From assembly GCA_003151595.1 (NCBI GenBank), contig PLXW01000095.1, positions 44,220-108,219 of the forward strand: 64,000 nucleotides of DNA, given 5' to 3'. The position numbers and the translations under genes are program-made. The DNA is from Myxococcales bacterium. Its GTDB lineage: Bacteria; Myxococcota; Polyangia; Polyangiales; Polyangiaceae. Positions 35,421 to 44,011 of this stretch are shown here, one piece after another; positions within the stretch are counted from its first letter, which is position 1, and the number at the start of each line of letters is the position of its first letter. Under the pieces are notes generated by a model that saw only the letters and a list, made by a program, of their open reading frames with translations, was not told the origin of the DNA and did not search any database.

Positions 35421-36101
35421 ATGTCCGGCCGCTTTCCCTTCCAATTTTCGAGCTTCGCCTCGCTCGTTTCGCCGCGCGCGCTCGTGGTGGCGTTCGCGCT
35501 GGCCTCTGCCGCTTGCACGCCGAAGATCGGCGACAAGTGCGTGCTCTCGACCGACTGCTCGCAGCAGGGCGACCGCCAGTGCGACACGTCGCTCCCGAAC
35601 GGCTACTGCACCGTCTACAACTGCGGGCCCAACGGCTGCCCCGACTTCGCCGCTTGCTACCTCTTCCATCCCGAGGTCCAGGGGTGCGACTACAACGACC
35701 GCCAGCCGTCGCGCACGAGCAAGAGCTTCTGCATGGCCGGCTGCACGACCAACTCGGACTGCCGCGAGGGGTACGAGTGCAAGGACGCGCGGCAGGCGCC
35801 GTGGAACGCGATCCTCCTCGACGACAACCAGAACCAGCCGGTCTGCGTCCCGACGAACGACGACAACCCGTTCGGTGACACGTACTCCACCCAGCCCGAC
35901 GCCGAAGCGCCCGTCTGTCAGGCGTTCCCCGACATCGATGCGGCGTTGCCGGCGGAGGTCGATGCCGGCCAGAACGACGGTGGAGCGACCGACGCGGGTG
36001 TCGACGCGACGGTCGACGGCGGTCACGACGCAGGCGACGCAGGAGTGGACGCGACGGTCGACGCGTCGGACTCGGGCAGCGGGGACGCGGCCTCGGAGTA
36101 A
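35421..36101 (+). CDS. Cys-rich lipoprotein with Asp/Ala/Gly-rich tail
   Basis: The 226-residue product has a signal peptide with lipobox SAAC (Cys about 33), then a Cys-rich domain (about 40-160; at least 16 Cys, motifs NCGPNGCPDFAACY and GCTTNSDCREGYEC). A low-complexity tail rich in Asp, Ala and Gly follows (VDATVDGGHDAGDAG). The domain layout matches the many secreted Cys-rich proteins of Polyangia. The function is unknown. The gene stops 3 bases before the permease GTG, so it may be cotranscribed with the transporter and could act as a tethered substrate-binding or accessory subunit, which is inference. Confidence 0.78.
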   Translation: MSGRFPFQFSSFASLVSPRALVVAFALASAACTPKIGDKCVLSTDCSQQGDRQCDTSLPNGYCTVYNCGPNGCPDFAACYLFHPEVQGCDYNDRQPSRTSKSFCMAGCTTNSDCREGYECKDARQAPWNAILLDDNQNQPVCVPTNDDNPFGDTYSTQPDAEAPVCQAFPDIDAALPAEVDAGQNDGGATDAGVDATVDGGHDAGDAGVDATVDASDSGSGDAASE

Positions 36102-36104
36102 CCG

Positions 36105-37052
36105 GTGAAGGCGATCGCGCGCGCCCTCGCCGCAACGCTCGCGCGCGTCGTCGAAGCGCTCGTCGTGGTGTGGTTGCTGGCGTCGCTCGTGTTCTTCGCG
36201 CTGCGCCTCTTGCCGGGCGATCCCGCGACGCTGGTGCTGGGCGACGACGCGAGCCCGACGGAGCTGGCGCGCGTGCGGGCCACGCTGCACCTGGATCTGC
36301 CGCTCGGCGCGCAGTACGCGCGCTTCCTGCGCGGGCTCGTCACGCTCGATCTCGGCGAGTCGCTGCGACGCCCGGGGGTCTCGGCGATGGCGCGCGTCGT
36401 GGAGTCGCTGGGGCCGACGAGCGCGCTGGCGAGCGTGGCCGTCGCGCTGGGCGCGGTGATCGGGATCGCGGCGGCGCTCCTGGCCGTGGGTCCGTGGCTT
36501 CGGGTGCGGCAGCGCGCGTGGATCGAGCGCGCGCTGGTGGCGACGTCGGCGATGCCGCTGCTCGCGTTCGCGCCGGTCATCACGTACGCGCTCGCGGCGT
36601 GCCTGCGACTGGTGCCGCTGCCGGGCGATCCCGACGCGGGGGTGGCGGGGCTCCTCTTCGCGAGCGCGCTCCTCTCCATCCCGCTGGCGGCGCACGTCGG
36701 TCGCGTCGGTCGCGCGGCGCTGATCGATCTCGGGCGCGCGCCGTTCCTGGTCGTCGCGCGGGCGAAGGGCGCGAGCAACGTGCGCGTATGGCTTCGGCAT
36801 GCGCTGCCGGTGGCGAGCGGTCCGATCGTCACGGTGGTGGCGACGCAGCTCGGCGCGCTGCTCGGCGGCGCGGTGGTGCTGGAGCGACTCTTCGAGCGCG
36901 CGGGGCTCGGGACGCTGATCCTGGAGGCGTACGCCTCGCGCGATCTGCCGGTGCTCGAAGGGGCCGTCGTCGCCGCGGGGGCGCTCTTCGTCGCGAGTCA
37001 GGCGATCGCGGCGGGCGTGCAAGCGGTGATCGATCCGCGGGTGCGCGCGTGA
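36105..37052 (+). CDS. ABC transporter permease, oligopeptide/nickel DppB-OppB type
   Basis: The 315-residue membrane protein has the family N-terminus (VVVWLLASLVFFALRLLPGDPA), about six helices and the cytoplasmic EAA motif VVARAKGASNVRVWLRHALP. It forms the first half of the transmembrane pathway of a peptide- or nickel-type importer. The start is GTG 36105, three bases after the lipoprotein stop. It overlaps the second permease (GTGA at 37049-37052). No ATPase or classical substrate-binding gene lies in the window, so those subunits are encoded elsewhere or are supplied by other genes. Confidence 0.92.
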   Translation: MKAIARALAATLARVVEALVVVWLLASLVFFALRLLPGDPATLVLGDDASPTELARVRATLHLDLPLGAQYARFLRGLVTLDLGESLRRPGVSAMARVVESLGPTSALASVAVALGAVIGIAAALLAVGPWLRVRQRAWIERALVATSAMPLLAFAPVITYALAACLRLVPLPGDPDAGVAGLLFASALLSIPLAAHVGRVGRAALIDLGRAPFLVVARAKGASNVRVWLRHALPVASGPIVTVVATQLGALLGGAVVLERLFERAGLGTLILEAYASRDLPVLEGAVVAAGALFVASQAIAAGVQAVIDPRVRA

Positions 37053-37831
37053 AGCGCGTGATGCGCGTGGCTCCGCTCGCGGCGCTCGCCGTCGTGGCGT
37101 CGATCGCAGCGCTGATCTTGCGCTCGCCCGAGCGACTCGATCCTGCGCGCGCGTGGTGTGGCCCGAGCGCGTCGCGCCCGCTCGGGTGCGGGGAAGGGGG
37201 AGTGAATCTCCTCGCGGTCGTCGCCAACGCCGAAGTGCGCGGCGTCGCGCTGGCGATCTCGGTCGCGCTCATCGGCTTCGCGATCGGCACGCCGCTCGGC
37301 GCCGCATCCGCGTTGGCGCGCGGTCGCTTCGAGCGCTTCGTGCTTCGGGCGTGCGATCTGCTGCAAGCGTTCCCGACGTTCCTCCTCGCGCTCGCCGTCC
37401 TGTCCGCGGTTCGCACGCCGACGCGCCTGCACATGGGCGCGGTGTTCGTGCTGACCGCGTGGGCGCCGTTCGCGCGGTTGTCGCTGGTGCAGACGCGCGT
37501 GCTCCGCGATCAAGCGTTCGTCGATGCCGCGCGCGCGCTCGGCGCGAGCCGCGCGGTGGTGCTCGCGCGCCACGTGCTCCCGAACGTGCTCGGTGTGGCG
37601 GCGGTGCAGCTGGGGGCGGAGGGGGCGGCGGTCGTGGTGAGCGAAGCGGCGCTGGGGTTCGTCGGGCTGGGGCCGCACGACGGGGTGTCGCTGGGGTCGG
37701 TGATGGATCAAGGGGTGGCCGCGATGCTCCGCGCGCCGCACGTGCTGTTCGTGGGGGCGGCGTGCGTGTTCGTGACGAGCGCGGCGATGCTGCTGGCCGG
37801 GAGGGCGATCGAGGCGAAGGGGACGACGTAG
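37049..37831 (+). CDS. ABC transporter permease, DppC-OppC type
   Basis: The 260-residue partner permease has about five or six helices and the EAA motif DAARALGASRAVVLARHVLPN, with the typical FQAFPTFLLALAVL-like segment. It begins at GTG 37049, overlapping the first permease stop codon, which implies stoichiometric synthesis. It is slightly shorter than typical DppC because the N-terminal cytoplasmic extension is missing. The stop is followed within three bases by a GCGAAC array. Confidence 0.9.
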   Translation: MKRVMRVAPLAALAVVASIAALILRSPERLDPARAWCGPSASRPLGCGEGGVNLLAVVANAEVRGVALAISVALIGFAIGTPLGAASALARGRFERFVLRACDLLQAFPTFLLALAVLSAVRTPTRLHMGAVFVLTAWAPFARLSLVQTRVLRDQAFVDAARALGASRAVVLARHVLPNVLGVAAVQLGAEGAAVVVSEAALGFVGLGPHDGVSLGSVMDQGVAAMLRAPHVLFVGAACVFVTSAAMLLAGRAIEAKGTT

Positions 37832-37833
37832 GC

Positions 37834-37920
<87 letters not shown>

Positions 37921-37947
37921 TTCCCGTGCTACGACCGCACCCGCGAA

Positions 37948-39027
37948 ATGCTCGCCCCGCCGCCCCTCCCGCGCACCCTCGACGCCGCCCTCCGCGACCT
38001 CGCGTCGCCGCGCGCCGAGACCCGCGCCTCGGCGCTCCCGGACCTCGTCCGTCACGCCCTCTCCTCTGACGACGTTCGCGCGCGCGCCATCCCGCTCGCC
38101 ACCGCCGCGCTCACCAAGGACGAGTCGCCGCGTGTTCGCTCTGCGGCCGCCGTCGCGCTCGGCGATCTCCGGGCCGACTCCGCGCTCCCCGCGCTCCTCG
38201 TCGCCATCGAAGACCCCGATGTGCACGTCCGCCAGATGGCGCTCAACGCGCTCGGCGAGATCGGCGATCTCCGCGCCGTCCCGCGACTCGCGCGCGCGCT
38301 CGATGACGCGCGACCCGAGGTCCGCTACCAGGCGGTCATCGCCTACGCGCGCCTCGCCACCGACGCCGGCGACGTCGACCGCGCCCTCGCGCGCGCCTGC
38401 GCCGACGAAGACGACGCGGTTCGCTACATCGCGCTCCGCGTCGCCGAAGAGCGGATCGACGCGCGCTCTCGCGCCACGTGCGGCGCGCAGGTGCTCGCCG
38501 AAGCTCGCGCGCGCGTCGACAACGACGTCCCGCACGTCGCGCTCGCCGCCGCGATCCTGGTGGCGAAATCGGGCGGCGAGTCGGAAGAGCGCGCGCGCGC
38601 GATCATCCTCGAGGTCGTGCGCGGCGGGAAGGTCGGCGCGTCGCTGGCGGAGAAAGAAGACGAGCGCGAGTGCGTCGAGCTCGCGGGCGCCATCGGACTA
38701 CGCGAAGCCATTCCCGATCTCGAACGCCGCGCGTGGGGGCTCGCCGCGCTCGTGCGCGACACGTGCGCGTGGCACGCGAAGATCGCGCTCGCTCGCATGG
38801 GGCACGCGCGCGCCTCGAGCGAGATCGTCCGCGACCTCGACTCGCCGCGCGCCGATACGCGCAGCGCCGCCATCGTCGCCGCCGGTCGCGCCCGGCTCGT
38901 TCAGGCGCGCGACAAGATCGCGTCGATGAAGACCGAGGTCGCCGATCCGCAGCTCGTGATCGACGCTTTGTCGCAGCTCGAAGAACGCCAGCTCGAAGAA
39001 CGCCAGCTCGAAGAGCGAGGAGCCTGA
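37948..39027 (+). CDS. HEAT/PBS-lyase repeat protein
   Basis: The 359-residue product is made of HEAT-type repeats of about 30 residues (examples SPRVRSAAAVALGDL, DPDVHVRQMALNALGEIGD and ALDDARPEVRYQAVIAYARL), which build a curved alpha-solenoid for protein binding. The extreme C-terminus has three QLEER copies encoded by a 15-base repeat. There is no signal peptide, so it is cytoplasmic. ATG 37948 is chosen; the open frame extends upstream through the hexamer array but no Shine-Dalgarno-supported start exists there. It begins a four-gene unit with the lipocalin-like, DUF4149 and small Cas2-like genes. Confidence 0.82.
   Translation: MLAPPPLPRTLDAALRDLASPRAETRASALPDLVRHALSSDDVRARAIPLATAALTKDESPRVRSAAAVALGDLRADSALPALLVAIEDPDVHVRQMALNALGEIGDLRAVPRLARALDDARPEVRYQAVIAYARLATDAGDVDRALARACADEDDAVRYIALRVAEERIDARSRATCGAQVLAEARARVDNDVPHVALAAAILVAKSGGESEERARAIILEVVRGGKVGASLAEKEDERECVELAGAIGLREAIPDLERRAWGLAALVRDTCAWHAKIALARMGHARASSEIVRDLDSPRADTRSAAIVAAGRARLVQARDKIASMKTEVADPQLVIDALSQLEERQLEERQLEERGA
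38974..39018 (+). repeat. three 15-bp tandem repeats encoding QLEER
   Basis: CAGCTCGAAGAACGC occurs at 38974 and 38989, with a third copy at 39004 that has two changes. It is in frame in the HEAT gene, so the change is a length variation of the C-terminus. Confidence 0.9.
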
Positions 39028-39038
39028 GGGGCCAACGC

Positions 39039-40070
39039 ATGCAATCGATCGCTTCGCTCGTCGGTGTCCGCTATTCGCCCCTCGCGCGCGCCAACCCGCG
39101 CGGCCACGTCGAGAGCTACTTCCTCAAGGCGAACGATCCCGACTCGCGCCGCGCGCTCTGGCTGAAGACCACGATCTACGCCGCACCGGACGACCACGCG
39201 AACGGTGCTCCGGGCCACGCGCTCGCCGAGGCGTGGGCCATCGCCTTCGACGGCGACCGCGGTCACGTCGCGGTCAAATCGAGCATGCCCTTCGAGCGGG
39301 CGCGCTTCGATCGCACGTCGCTCGACGTCTCGGTCGGCGGCGTGACGATGCGCCCGCACGAGTCGCGCGGCGCCATCGACAGCGGCGGCCGCAGCATCGA
39401 GTGGGATCTCGCGCTCGCCAGCGACGGCCTCCCGCTCGTCCACTTCCCGCACGCCTGGATGTACGAAGCGAAGTTCCCCAGCTCGAAGCTCGTCTCGCCG
39501 TTCCCCGATCTGCGCGCGACCGGCGCGCTCGTCGTCAACGGCGAGACGTGGAACATCGATCGCTGGCCCGGCCTGCTCGGACACAACTGGGGCCCGTGCC
39601 ACGCGCCGCTCTATGCGTGGGGACACTGCAACGTGTGGGAAGCGGACGACGGCGCGCGCGTCGATGAGCTCGTGTTCGAAGGGGTCAGCGGTCGCGTGAA
39701 GCTCGGCCCTTTGCAGGCGCCGCTCATGACGCTGCTCTGCCTGCGATGGCGCGGCGTTCGTTACGATCTCAACGCGACCTCGAACTGGCTCACCAACCGC
39801 GCCGAGGTCACGCCGCGCCACTGGTCGTTCGAAGGGGAAGATCGCTTCGTCCGCGTGAGCGGCGAGCTGTGGGCCTCGACCGACGACTTCGTCGGCCTCT
39901 TCTACGAGAACCCGCTCGGCCCGACGACGCACTGCCTCAACTCGAAGCTCGCGCGCGCGAAGCTCGACATCGAAGTGCGCGGTCGCTCGCCGTTCACGGT
40001 TCACTCGCGCGCGGCGGCGCTGGAGATCGGCACGACCGACGTCTCGCACGGCGTGCGGATGTACGTGTGA
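39039..40070 (+). CDS. AttH/CrtC-like (hydroxyneurosporene synthase-like) lipocalin-fold protein
   Basis: The 343-residue product has the beta-barrel pattern of the AttH/CrtC family, including the GLLGHNWGPCHAPLYAWGHCNVWE segment (HNWG motif) around residue 175, PFPDLRATGALVV before it and a C-terminal RVSGELW region. Family members act on hydrophobic substrates such as carotenoids or tocopherol-like compounds; the substrate here is unknown. A carotenoid link would fit the FAD/Rieske oxidoreductase at 4540, but the two genes are 34 kb apart. GAGGGG precedes ATG 39039 and the gap to the HEAT gene is 11 bases. Confidence 0.75.
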   Translation: MQSIASLVGVRYSPLARANPRGHVESYFLKANDPDSRRALWLKTTIYAAPDDHANGAPGHALAEAWAIAFDGDRGHVAVKSSMPFERARFDRTSLDVSVGGVTMRPHESRGAIDSGGRSIEWDLALASDGLPLVHFPHAWMYEAKFPSSKLVSPFPDLRATGALVVNGETWNIDRWPGLLGHNWGPCHAPLYAWGHCNVWEADDGARVDELVFEGVSGRVKLGPLQAPLMTLLCLRWRGVRYDLNATSNWLTNRAEVTPRHWSFEGEDRFVRVSGELWASTDDFVGLFYENPLGPTTHCLNSKLARAKLDIEVRGRSPFTVHSRAAALEIGTTDVSHGVRMYV

Positions 40071-40582
40071 TGCGCGCGCTCGTCGATCGCGCGCTCGACG
40101 CCGTCTCGCTCGTCGCCGTCGCGGTCTGGCTCGGCGGGTATGCGACGCTCGGCGCCGTCGTCGCGCCGCTCGTCTTCGGGATGGTCCCCGCGCCGTACAG
40201 CGGCGACTCGATGACCGCCGTGTTCCGCCGCTTCGACTCGGTGGCGATCGCCTGCGCCGTGGTGGCGCTTCTCGCCGAAGCCGGTCACGCGATCGTTCGC
40301 GCCCGCGCGATCGGCAAGGTCGACCTCGCGCGCGCGTCGTTCCTCGGCGTCGCGACCGCGCTCGCCATCTACGTGGCCATGGTCGTCTCGCCGCACATCG
40401 AGCGCTTGCATCTCGACGGCGCGGTGCGCGGCTCGGGCCCTCTGGGGCTCGAGCTCGACGCGGTTCACCACACGGCCGAGTCGCTCGCGAAGCTCGAGCT
40501 CACGTTCCTTCTCGCGGCGCTCGCGCTCCACGCCTTTCGCTCGTCGCGGGAGGCCCAGGCGACGAAGCCGACGAAGCCATGA
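40070..40582 (+). CDS. DUF4149-like four-helix membrane protein
   Basis: The 170-residue product has four transmembrane helices (about 12-32, 55-75, 82-105 and 140-160) with the pattern VWLGGYATLGAVVAPLVFG near the start. This matches the DUF4149 family of small integral membrane proteins of unknown role. ATG 40070 overlaps the upstream TGA by one base (TGATG). It is translationally coupled at both ends. Confidence 0.85.
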   Translation: MRALVDRALDAVSLVAVAVWLGGYATLGAVVAPLVFGMVPAPYSGDSMTAVFRRFDSVAIACAVVALLAEAGHAIVRARAIGKVDLARASFLGVATALAIYVAMVVSPHIERLHLDGAVRGSGPLGLELDAVHHTAESLAKLELTFLLAALALHAFRSSREAQATKPTKP

Positions 40583-40866
40583 AGAGCGCGCAGCTCACGA
40601 GCGGCTTCACGCGCGCCGACTTCGTCCTCACGTTCGCCATCGCCGACGCCGACCGCCGCGCTCGCCTCGCCGCCCTGTGCGAATCCGAGTGGGGCGGCAC
40701 GCGCATCACAGAGACCACGTGGGAGCTCGCCACGCGCCTCTCGCCCGGAGAGCTCGAGATCGCGCTCGCATCCCACCTCGCTGCCGGCGACTCCGCCGCC
40801 TACTATTACCTCGCAGACGCGCCAGCCCAGACCAAGCGCCTCTTCCGGATCGTGATCGAGGGCTAG
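40579..40866 (+). CDS. small protein with Cas2/VapD-like ferredoxin-fold pattern, unknown function
   Basis: The 95-residue product overlaps the upstream gene by 4 bases (ATGA). It has the order strand-helix-strand-helix-strand: an N-terminal hydrophobic strand (ADFVLTFAIADADR), an amphipathic helix, the stretch ITETTWEL, a second helix and a final AAYYYLA strand. This order and the D-R after strand one resemble Cas2 or VapD proteins. There is no cas1 gene, CRISPR array or toxin partner nearby, so I give no function. The link is a pattern judgement only, not a homology claim. Confidence 0.6.
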   Translation: MKSAQLTSGFTRADFVLTFAIADADRRARLAALCESEWGGTRITETTWELATRLSPGELEIALASHLAAGDSAAYYYLADAPAQTKRLFRIVIEG

Positions 40867-41051
40867 CGGACGGGCTAGCGGCGCCGATGGCGTCCGCGTC
40901 ATGACCTGTCACGACGGCGGTCGTCTTTGACGAACGCCTAGCGGCGGCGCTTTTCTGACCCCAGTTCTGCGACAATTCGCCTCAATTGGGCTAGATCATG
41001 ACGGTAACGAGTCGTTGGCTTGCGGCGAGAGCCGCCGTGGAGGAGACGCAC

Positions 41052-42041
41052 ATGACGTTCAAGATGGTCTCGGGGTTGCGTGTCGCGGCGTGCATCACGA
41101 TCGCGGGCGGGCTCTTCGCCTGTTCGTCCACCAACTCATCCGGAGTCGTGGGTGACGGCGGCGGCACTGTTTTCCACCCGCTCGACTCGGGCGGACCCGT
41201 CGGCGACGACGACTCGGGCGGCACGGTGAACGGGCCGGGCGTCGGCAACGCCTGTACGACCCCCGCCGATTGCGTGAACGACGCCGGGCCTGCCGGTCTG
41301 TGCTCGAACAACTTCTTCACCGCCGGTCCGCTCTTCCCGACCGCCGTGTGCCTCTCGGCGAACTGCACGGTGCCCGCCGATCCGAACCAGATCGGCATCT
41401 GCGGCAACAACGCGCTTCCGGGTCTCTGCCAGGCAGGCGCGACGGGGAGCGCACCGATCTGTTTCCCGCTCTGCACCATCTCCGGGACCGGCACGGTCGC
41501 CGGCTGCTTGACGAACGACGCGTGCAAGATCGAAGGACTGACGTCCACCGGCGGCACGACCGAGATCATCGGCATCTGCCAGCCCGGATGCACCGCCGAC
41601 GCGCAGTGCCCGAGCGGAACGAAGTGCGACACGTACCAAGCCGTATGCGTCGCGACGCCCGAGGTGTTCTCGCAAGCGTTCGGGACCTCCTGCGACCCGA
41701 ACGCGACGACGCAGGCCTGCTACTGCATCGGCTCGCCGAGCGGAACGACCGGCTTCTGCTCGAGCTCGTGCGTCACCGGGAGCGGCTCGTGTCCGGTCGC
41801 CGGCGCGGGCGGCGGTGACGGCGGCGCTAGCGAAGCGGGGACCGCGCTCCCGTACGTCTGCTCGGCGCAGCTCGGCGGCATCAATGCCAGCGACGCCGGC
41901 ATCTCGTTTGCGACGCAACCCAACGGCCTCGATGGCCTCTGCTTCCAGGCCTGCGACACGGCCGCGGACTGCACGCTGTCCGGCTCGACCTGCACGCCGG
42001 ACCCCGCGGGCGGTGCGCACAAGGGCGTCTGTACTCTCTGA
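41052..42041 (+). CDS. Cys-rich lipoprotein, first of three
   Basis: The 329-residue product has a signal peptide with lipobox LFAC (Cys about 24). A short Gly/Asp-rich stalk (DGGGTVFHPLDSGGPVGDDDSGG) precedes a Cys-rich globular region of about 200 residues (motifs CTTPADC, LCSNNFF, CQPGCTADAQCPSGTKC). The pattern CxxDxxCxxGxxC recurs, as in EGF-like or Dickkopf-like modules. GGAGG just before ATG 41052 supports the start. An in-frame ATG at 40998 lacks a ribosome site. No transmembrane segment follows the lipobox. Confidence 0.82.
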   Translation: MTFKMVSGLRVAACITIAGGLFACSSTNSSGVVGDGGGTVFHPLDSGGPVGDDDSGGTVNGPGVGNACTTPADCVNDAGPAGLCSNNFFTAGPLFPTAVCLSANCTVPADPNQIGICGNNALPGLCQAGATGSAPICFPLCTISGTGTVAGCLTNDACKIEGLTSTGGTTEIIGICQPGCTADAQCPSGTKCDTYQAVCVATPEVFSQAFGTSCDPNATTQACYCIGSPSGTTGFCSSSCVTGSGSCPVAGAGGGDGGASEAGTALPYVCSAQLGGINASDAGISFATQPNGLDGLCFQACDTAADCTLSGSTCTPDPAGGAHKGVCTL

Positions 42042-42194
42042 GGATCGCGCATTCGTGAGCGAACGTTCGCTCCGATCGTCGGCCGGCGTTCTCCACACGC
42101 TCTCTCCGAAGAGAGCGTGAAGAGAACGCGCGGCCGACGTGCGCGCGCGGGCTACCTCAAGTACGATCAACGCATTCTTCGTCTGGAGGTTCGC

Positions 42195-42995
42195 ATGGCT
42201 TGGAATTCGTACCGCTTCGATGTCCGCGCGGTTCTCGCGTGCCCGCTCGTGATCTTGCTCGCGGCGTGCACCAGCGGCTCTACGTCGTCGTCCGAAACCA
42301 ACGACGCCAGCACCAACGTCCCCGATGCCAACGGGAACAACGGCGACGACGACTCGTCGGTGTCCAACGACGCGGCGGTGAGCACGTGCTCGCCGGCGAA
42401 CGTGCAGAGCTACTCGCCGCGGTGGACTCCTCCGAAGCCGCATACCTCTTCGTGCACCGCCGATCAGATCTCGTCGTACGCCGCGTGCCTCACGCCGCCC
42501 AGCGATCCCAACTCGGCCGCCTGCGCCCCCTGGTTCGGCGCCGACGCCGCGGCCAACTCCGTCTGCCACACCTGCCTCGGCGACTCGAACAGCACCGACC
42601 CGAGCTGGGGTCCGGTCGTCGAGACCGGAGCGCTTCGCCAGATCAACATCCCCGGTTGCATGGCGCTCGTCAGCGGCGACACGGGCGGCACCGGATGCGC
42701 GGGGCAATACCAGGCGCTCGAAGGGTGCGAGTCGGCGGCGTGCGCGACCAACTGCGCGAACGACAAGACCGGCACGCAGCTCGCGGCGTGCGTGAGCCAG
42801 GCCGACAACGGCGGATGCAGCAACCTCCTCACCGCGGCGGCGTGCGTGAACGACGCCGGCGCGGCCGACGTTTGCTTCGGTCAGCAGAACTCGTTCGGAC
42901 CGATCCTCGTCGCGGTCGCGACGGCGTTCTGTCTCTCGACCGGTGACGCAGGAGCCGGGGATGCAGGAGCGGGCGATGCAGGCGACGGTGGCTGA
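42195..42995 (+). CDS. Cys-rich lipoprotein, second of three
   Basis: The 266-residue product has a signal peptide with lipobox LAAC (Cys about 20), a Ser/Thr/Asn/Asp stalk, a Cys-rich domain (CAPWFGADAAANSVCHTCLG, CAGQYQALEGCESAACATNC) and a C-terminal Asp-Ala-Gly repeat (GDAGAGDAGAGDAGDGG). The Cys spacing differs from the first lipoprotein, so the domain may be another family. A GGAGG is eight bases before ATG 42195. The stop is directly followed by the next GTG. Confidence 0.82.
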   Translation: MAWNSYRFDVRAVLACPLVILLAACTSGSTSSSETNDASTNVPDANGNNGDDDSSVSNDAAVSTCSPANVQSYSPRWTPPKPHTSSCTADQISSYAACLTPPSDPNSAACAPWFGADAAANSVCHTCLGDSNSTDPSWGPVVETGALRQINIPGCMALVSGDTGGTGCAGQYQALEGCESAACATNCANDKTGTQLAACVSQADNGGCSNLLTAAACVNDAGAADVCFGQQNSFGPILVAVATAFCLSTGDAGAGDAGAGDAGDGG

Positions 42996-43991
42996 GTGAG
43001 CTCTCGCGCGTGGCTCCTCGCGGCGACGGGCCTTCTCGGCGGCGTCGCGTGCGCGTTCGTCGCGTGCAGATCGAAGGCGCCCGCCGGCTTCGTCGCCGAA
43101 GACGCCGGGAGCACCGACGCCACGGCGAACGATGACGTGAGCGCGCCGGTCGACTCGGCGCCGCTCCCCATCGAGGACGCCGGTCCCGACACCGCGCCCA
43201 CGCCGCTCGCCGACGCCAACCCGACGATCGTCGGCCACTGCGAGCCGGTGCAAGGCCCGGCGTGCGATCTCGTTCTCCAGGACTGCGCTCCCGTGAACGG
43301 AGTTCCGCAGCAGTGCCTCTTGCCGGCCGACGGCGGCCTCACGACCGAGTGCACGCCGGTCGTCGCGTCGCAGCACCTCACGAAGGGTCACGGCTGCTGC
43401 CCGGCGTCGAGCACGCTGCAATGCGATCAAGGGCTCGAGTGCATCGGCGATCCCAACGCCTCGTGCGACGGCGGCGGTGTGCCGCCCGGTCGATGCACGC
43501 CGCACTGCTGCGGCGGCGACGCCGGCGACAACTTCCTCTGCGGCAACAGCGACCCTGAAGGCTACCCCGGGCACTGCGACACCGTCGTCGTCGATGGCCT
43601 CGGCAACCCGCTCTACAACGCCTGCACGTACAACCTCGCGTGCAAGCCGTTCCACGTTCAATCGTGCCCTGCGGGGTCGGCGTGCGAGGTCGTCGACACG
43701 TCGGGAACCGCGTCGTGCGACACGATCTACTTGCCGAACGGCGGCAATCCCCCCGGTGAAGGCCAGTTCTGCCTCGCGCTCAACAACTGCGCCGACGGCC
43801 TCGTCTGCCTCGGTCCGGTCGACGCCGGCGCTTGTTACATCATGTGCCTCACGCCCGGGTCGAACCCGCCGTTCGACGCCGGCGCGCTCGACGGCGGCCC
43901 CACCTACGGCGGGTGCCCCCCGAACGAGCAGTGCAACATCCCCGTCGACGGGTTCCCACCCTGGATCTCGTTCTGCGGACCGCCTCCGTAG
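42996..43991 (+). CDS. Cys-rich lipoprotein, third of three
   Basis: The 331-residue product begins at GTG 42996, right after the previous TGA, so it must be cotranslated. The signal peptide contains FVAC, whose Cys (about 24) may be lipidated. A Pro/Asp/Thr-rich stalk is followed by a Cys-rich domain (HGCCPASSTLQCDQGLEC, CTPHCCGGDAGDNFLCGN, CPAGSACEV). No catalytic residues are recognisable. Together with the two preceding genes it suggests a surface complex or adhesive layer, which is inference. Confidence 0.8.
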   Translation: MSSRAWLLAATGLLGGVACAFVACRSKAPAGFVAEDAGSTDATANDDVSAPVDSAPLPIEDAGPDTAPTPLADANPTIVGHCEPVQGPACDLVLQDCAPVNGVPQQCLLPADGGLTTECTPVVASQHLTKGHGCCPASSTLQCDQGLECIGDPNASCDGGGVPPGRCTPHCCGGDAGDNFLCGNSDPEGYPGHCDTVVVDGLGNPLYNACTYNLACKPFHVQSCPAGSACEVVDTSGTASCDTIYLPNGGNPPGEGQFCLALNNCADGLVCLGPVDAGACYIMCLTPGSNPPFDAGALDGGPTYGGCPPNEQCNIPVDGFPPWISFCGPPP

Positions 43992-43993
43992 GC

Positions 43994-43999
43994 TAGAGT
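43994..43999 (+). promoter_or_regulatory. putative -10 element TAGAGT for the E1-alpha gene
   Basis: TAGAGT ends 12 bases before ATG 44012 in the short gap after the lipoprotein gene. No -35 is evident. Confidence 0.35.
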
Positions 44000-44011
44000 C
44001 CGCGTCGCCGC

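Noticed and set aside
40579..40866. True Cas2 (CRISPR adaptation) gene
   Set aside because: Only the fold pattern is similar. There is no cas1, CRISPR array or other cas gene in the window, so I kept the call as unknown.
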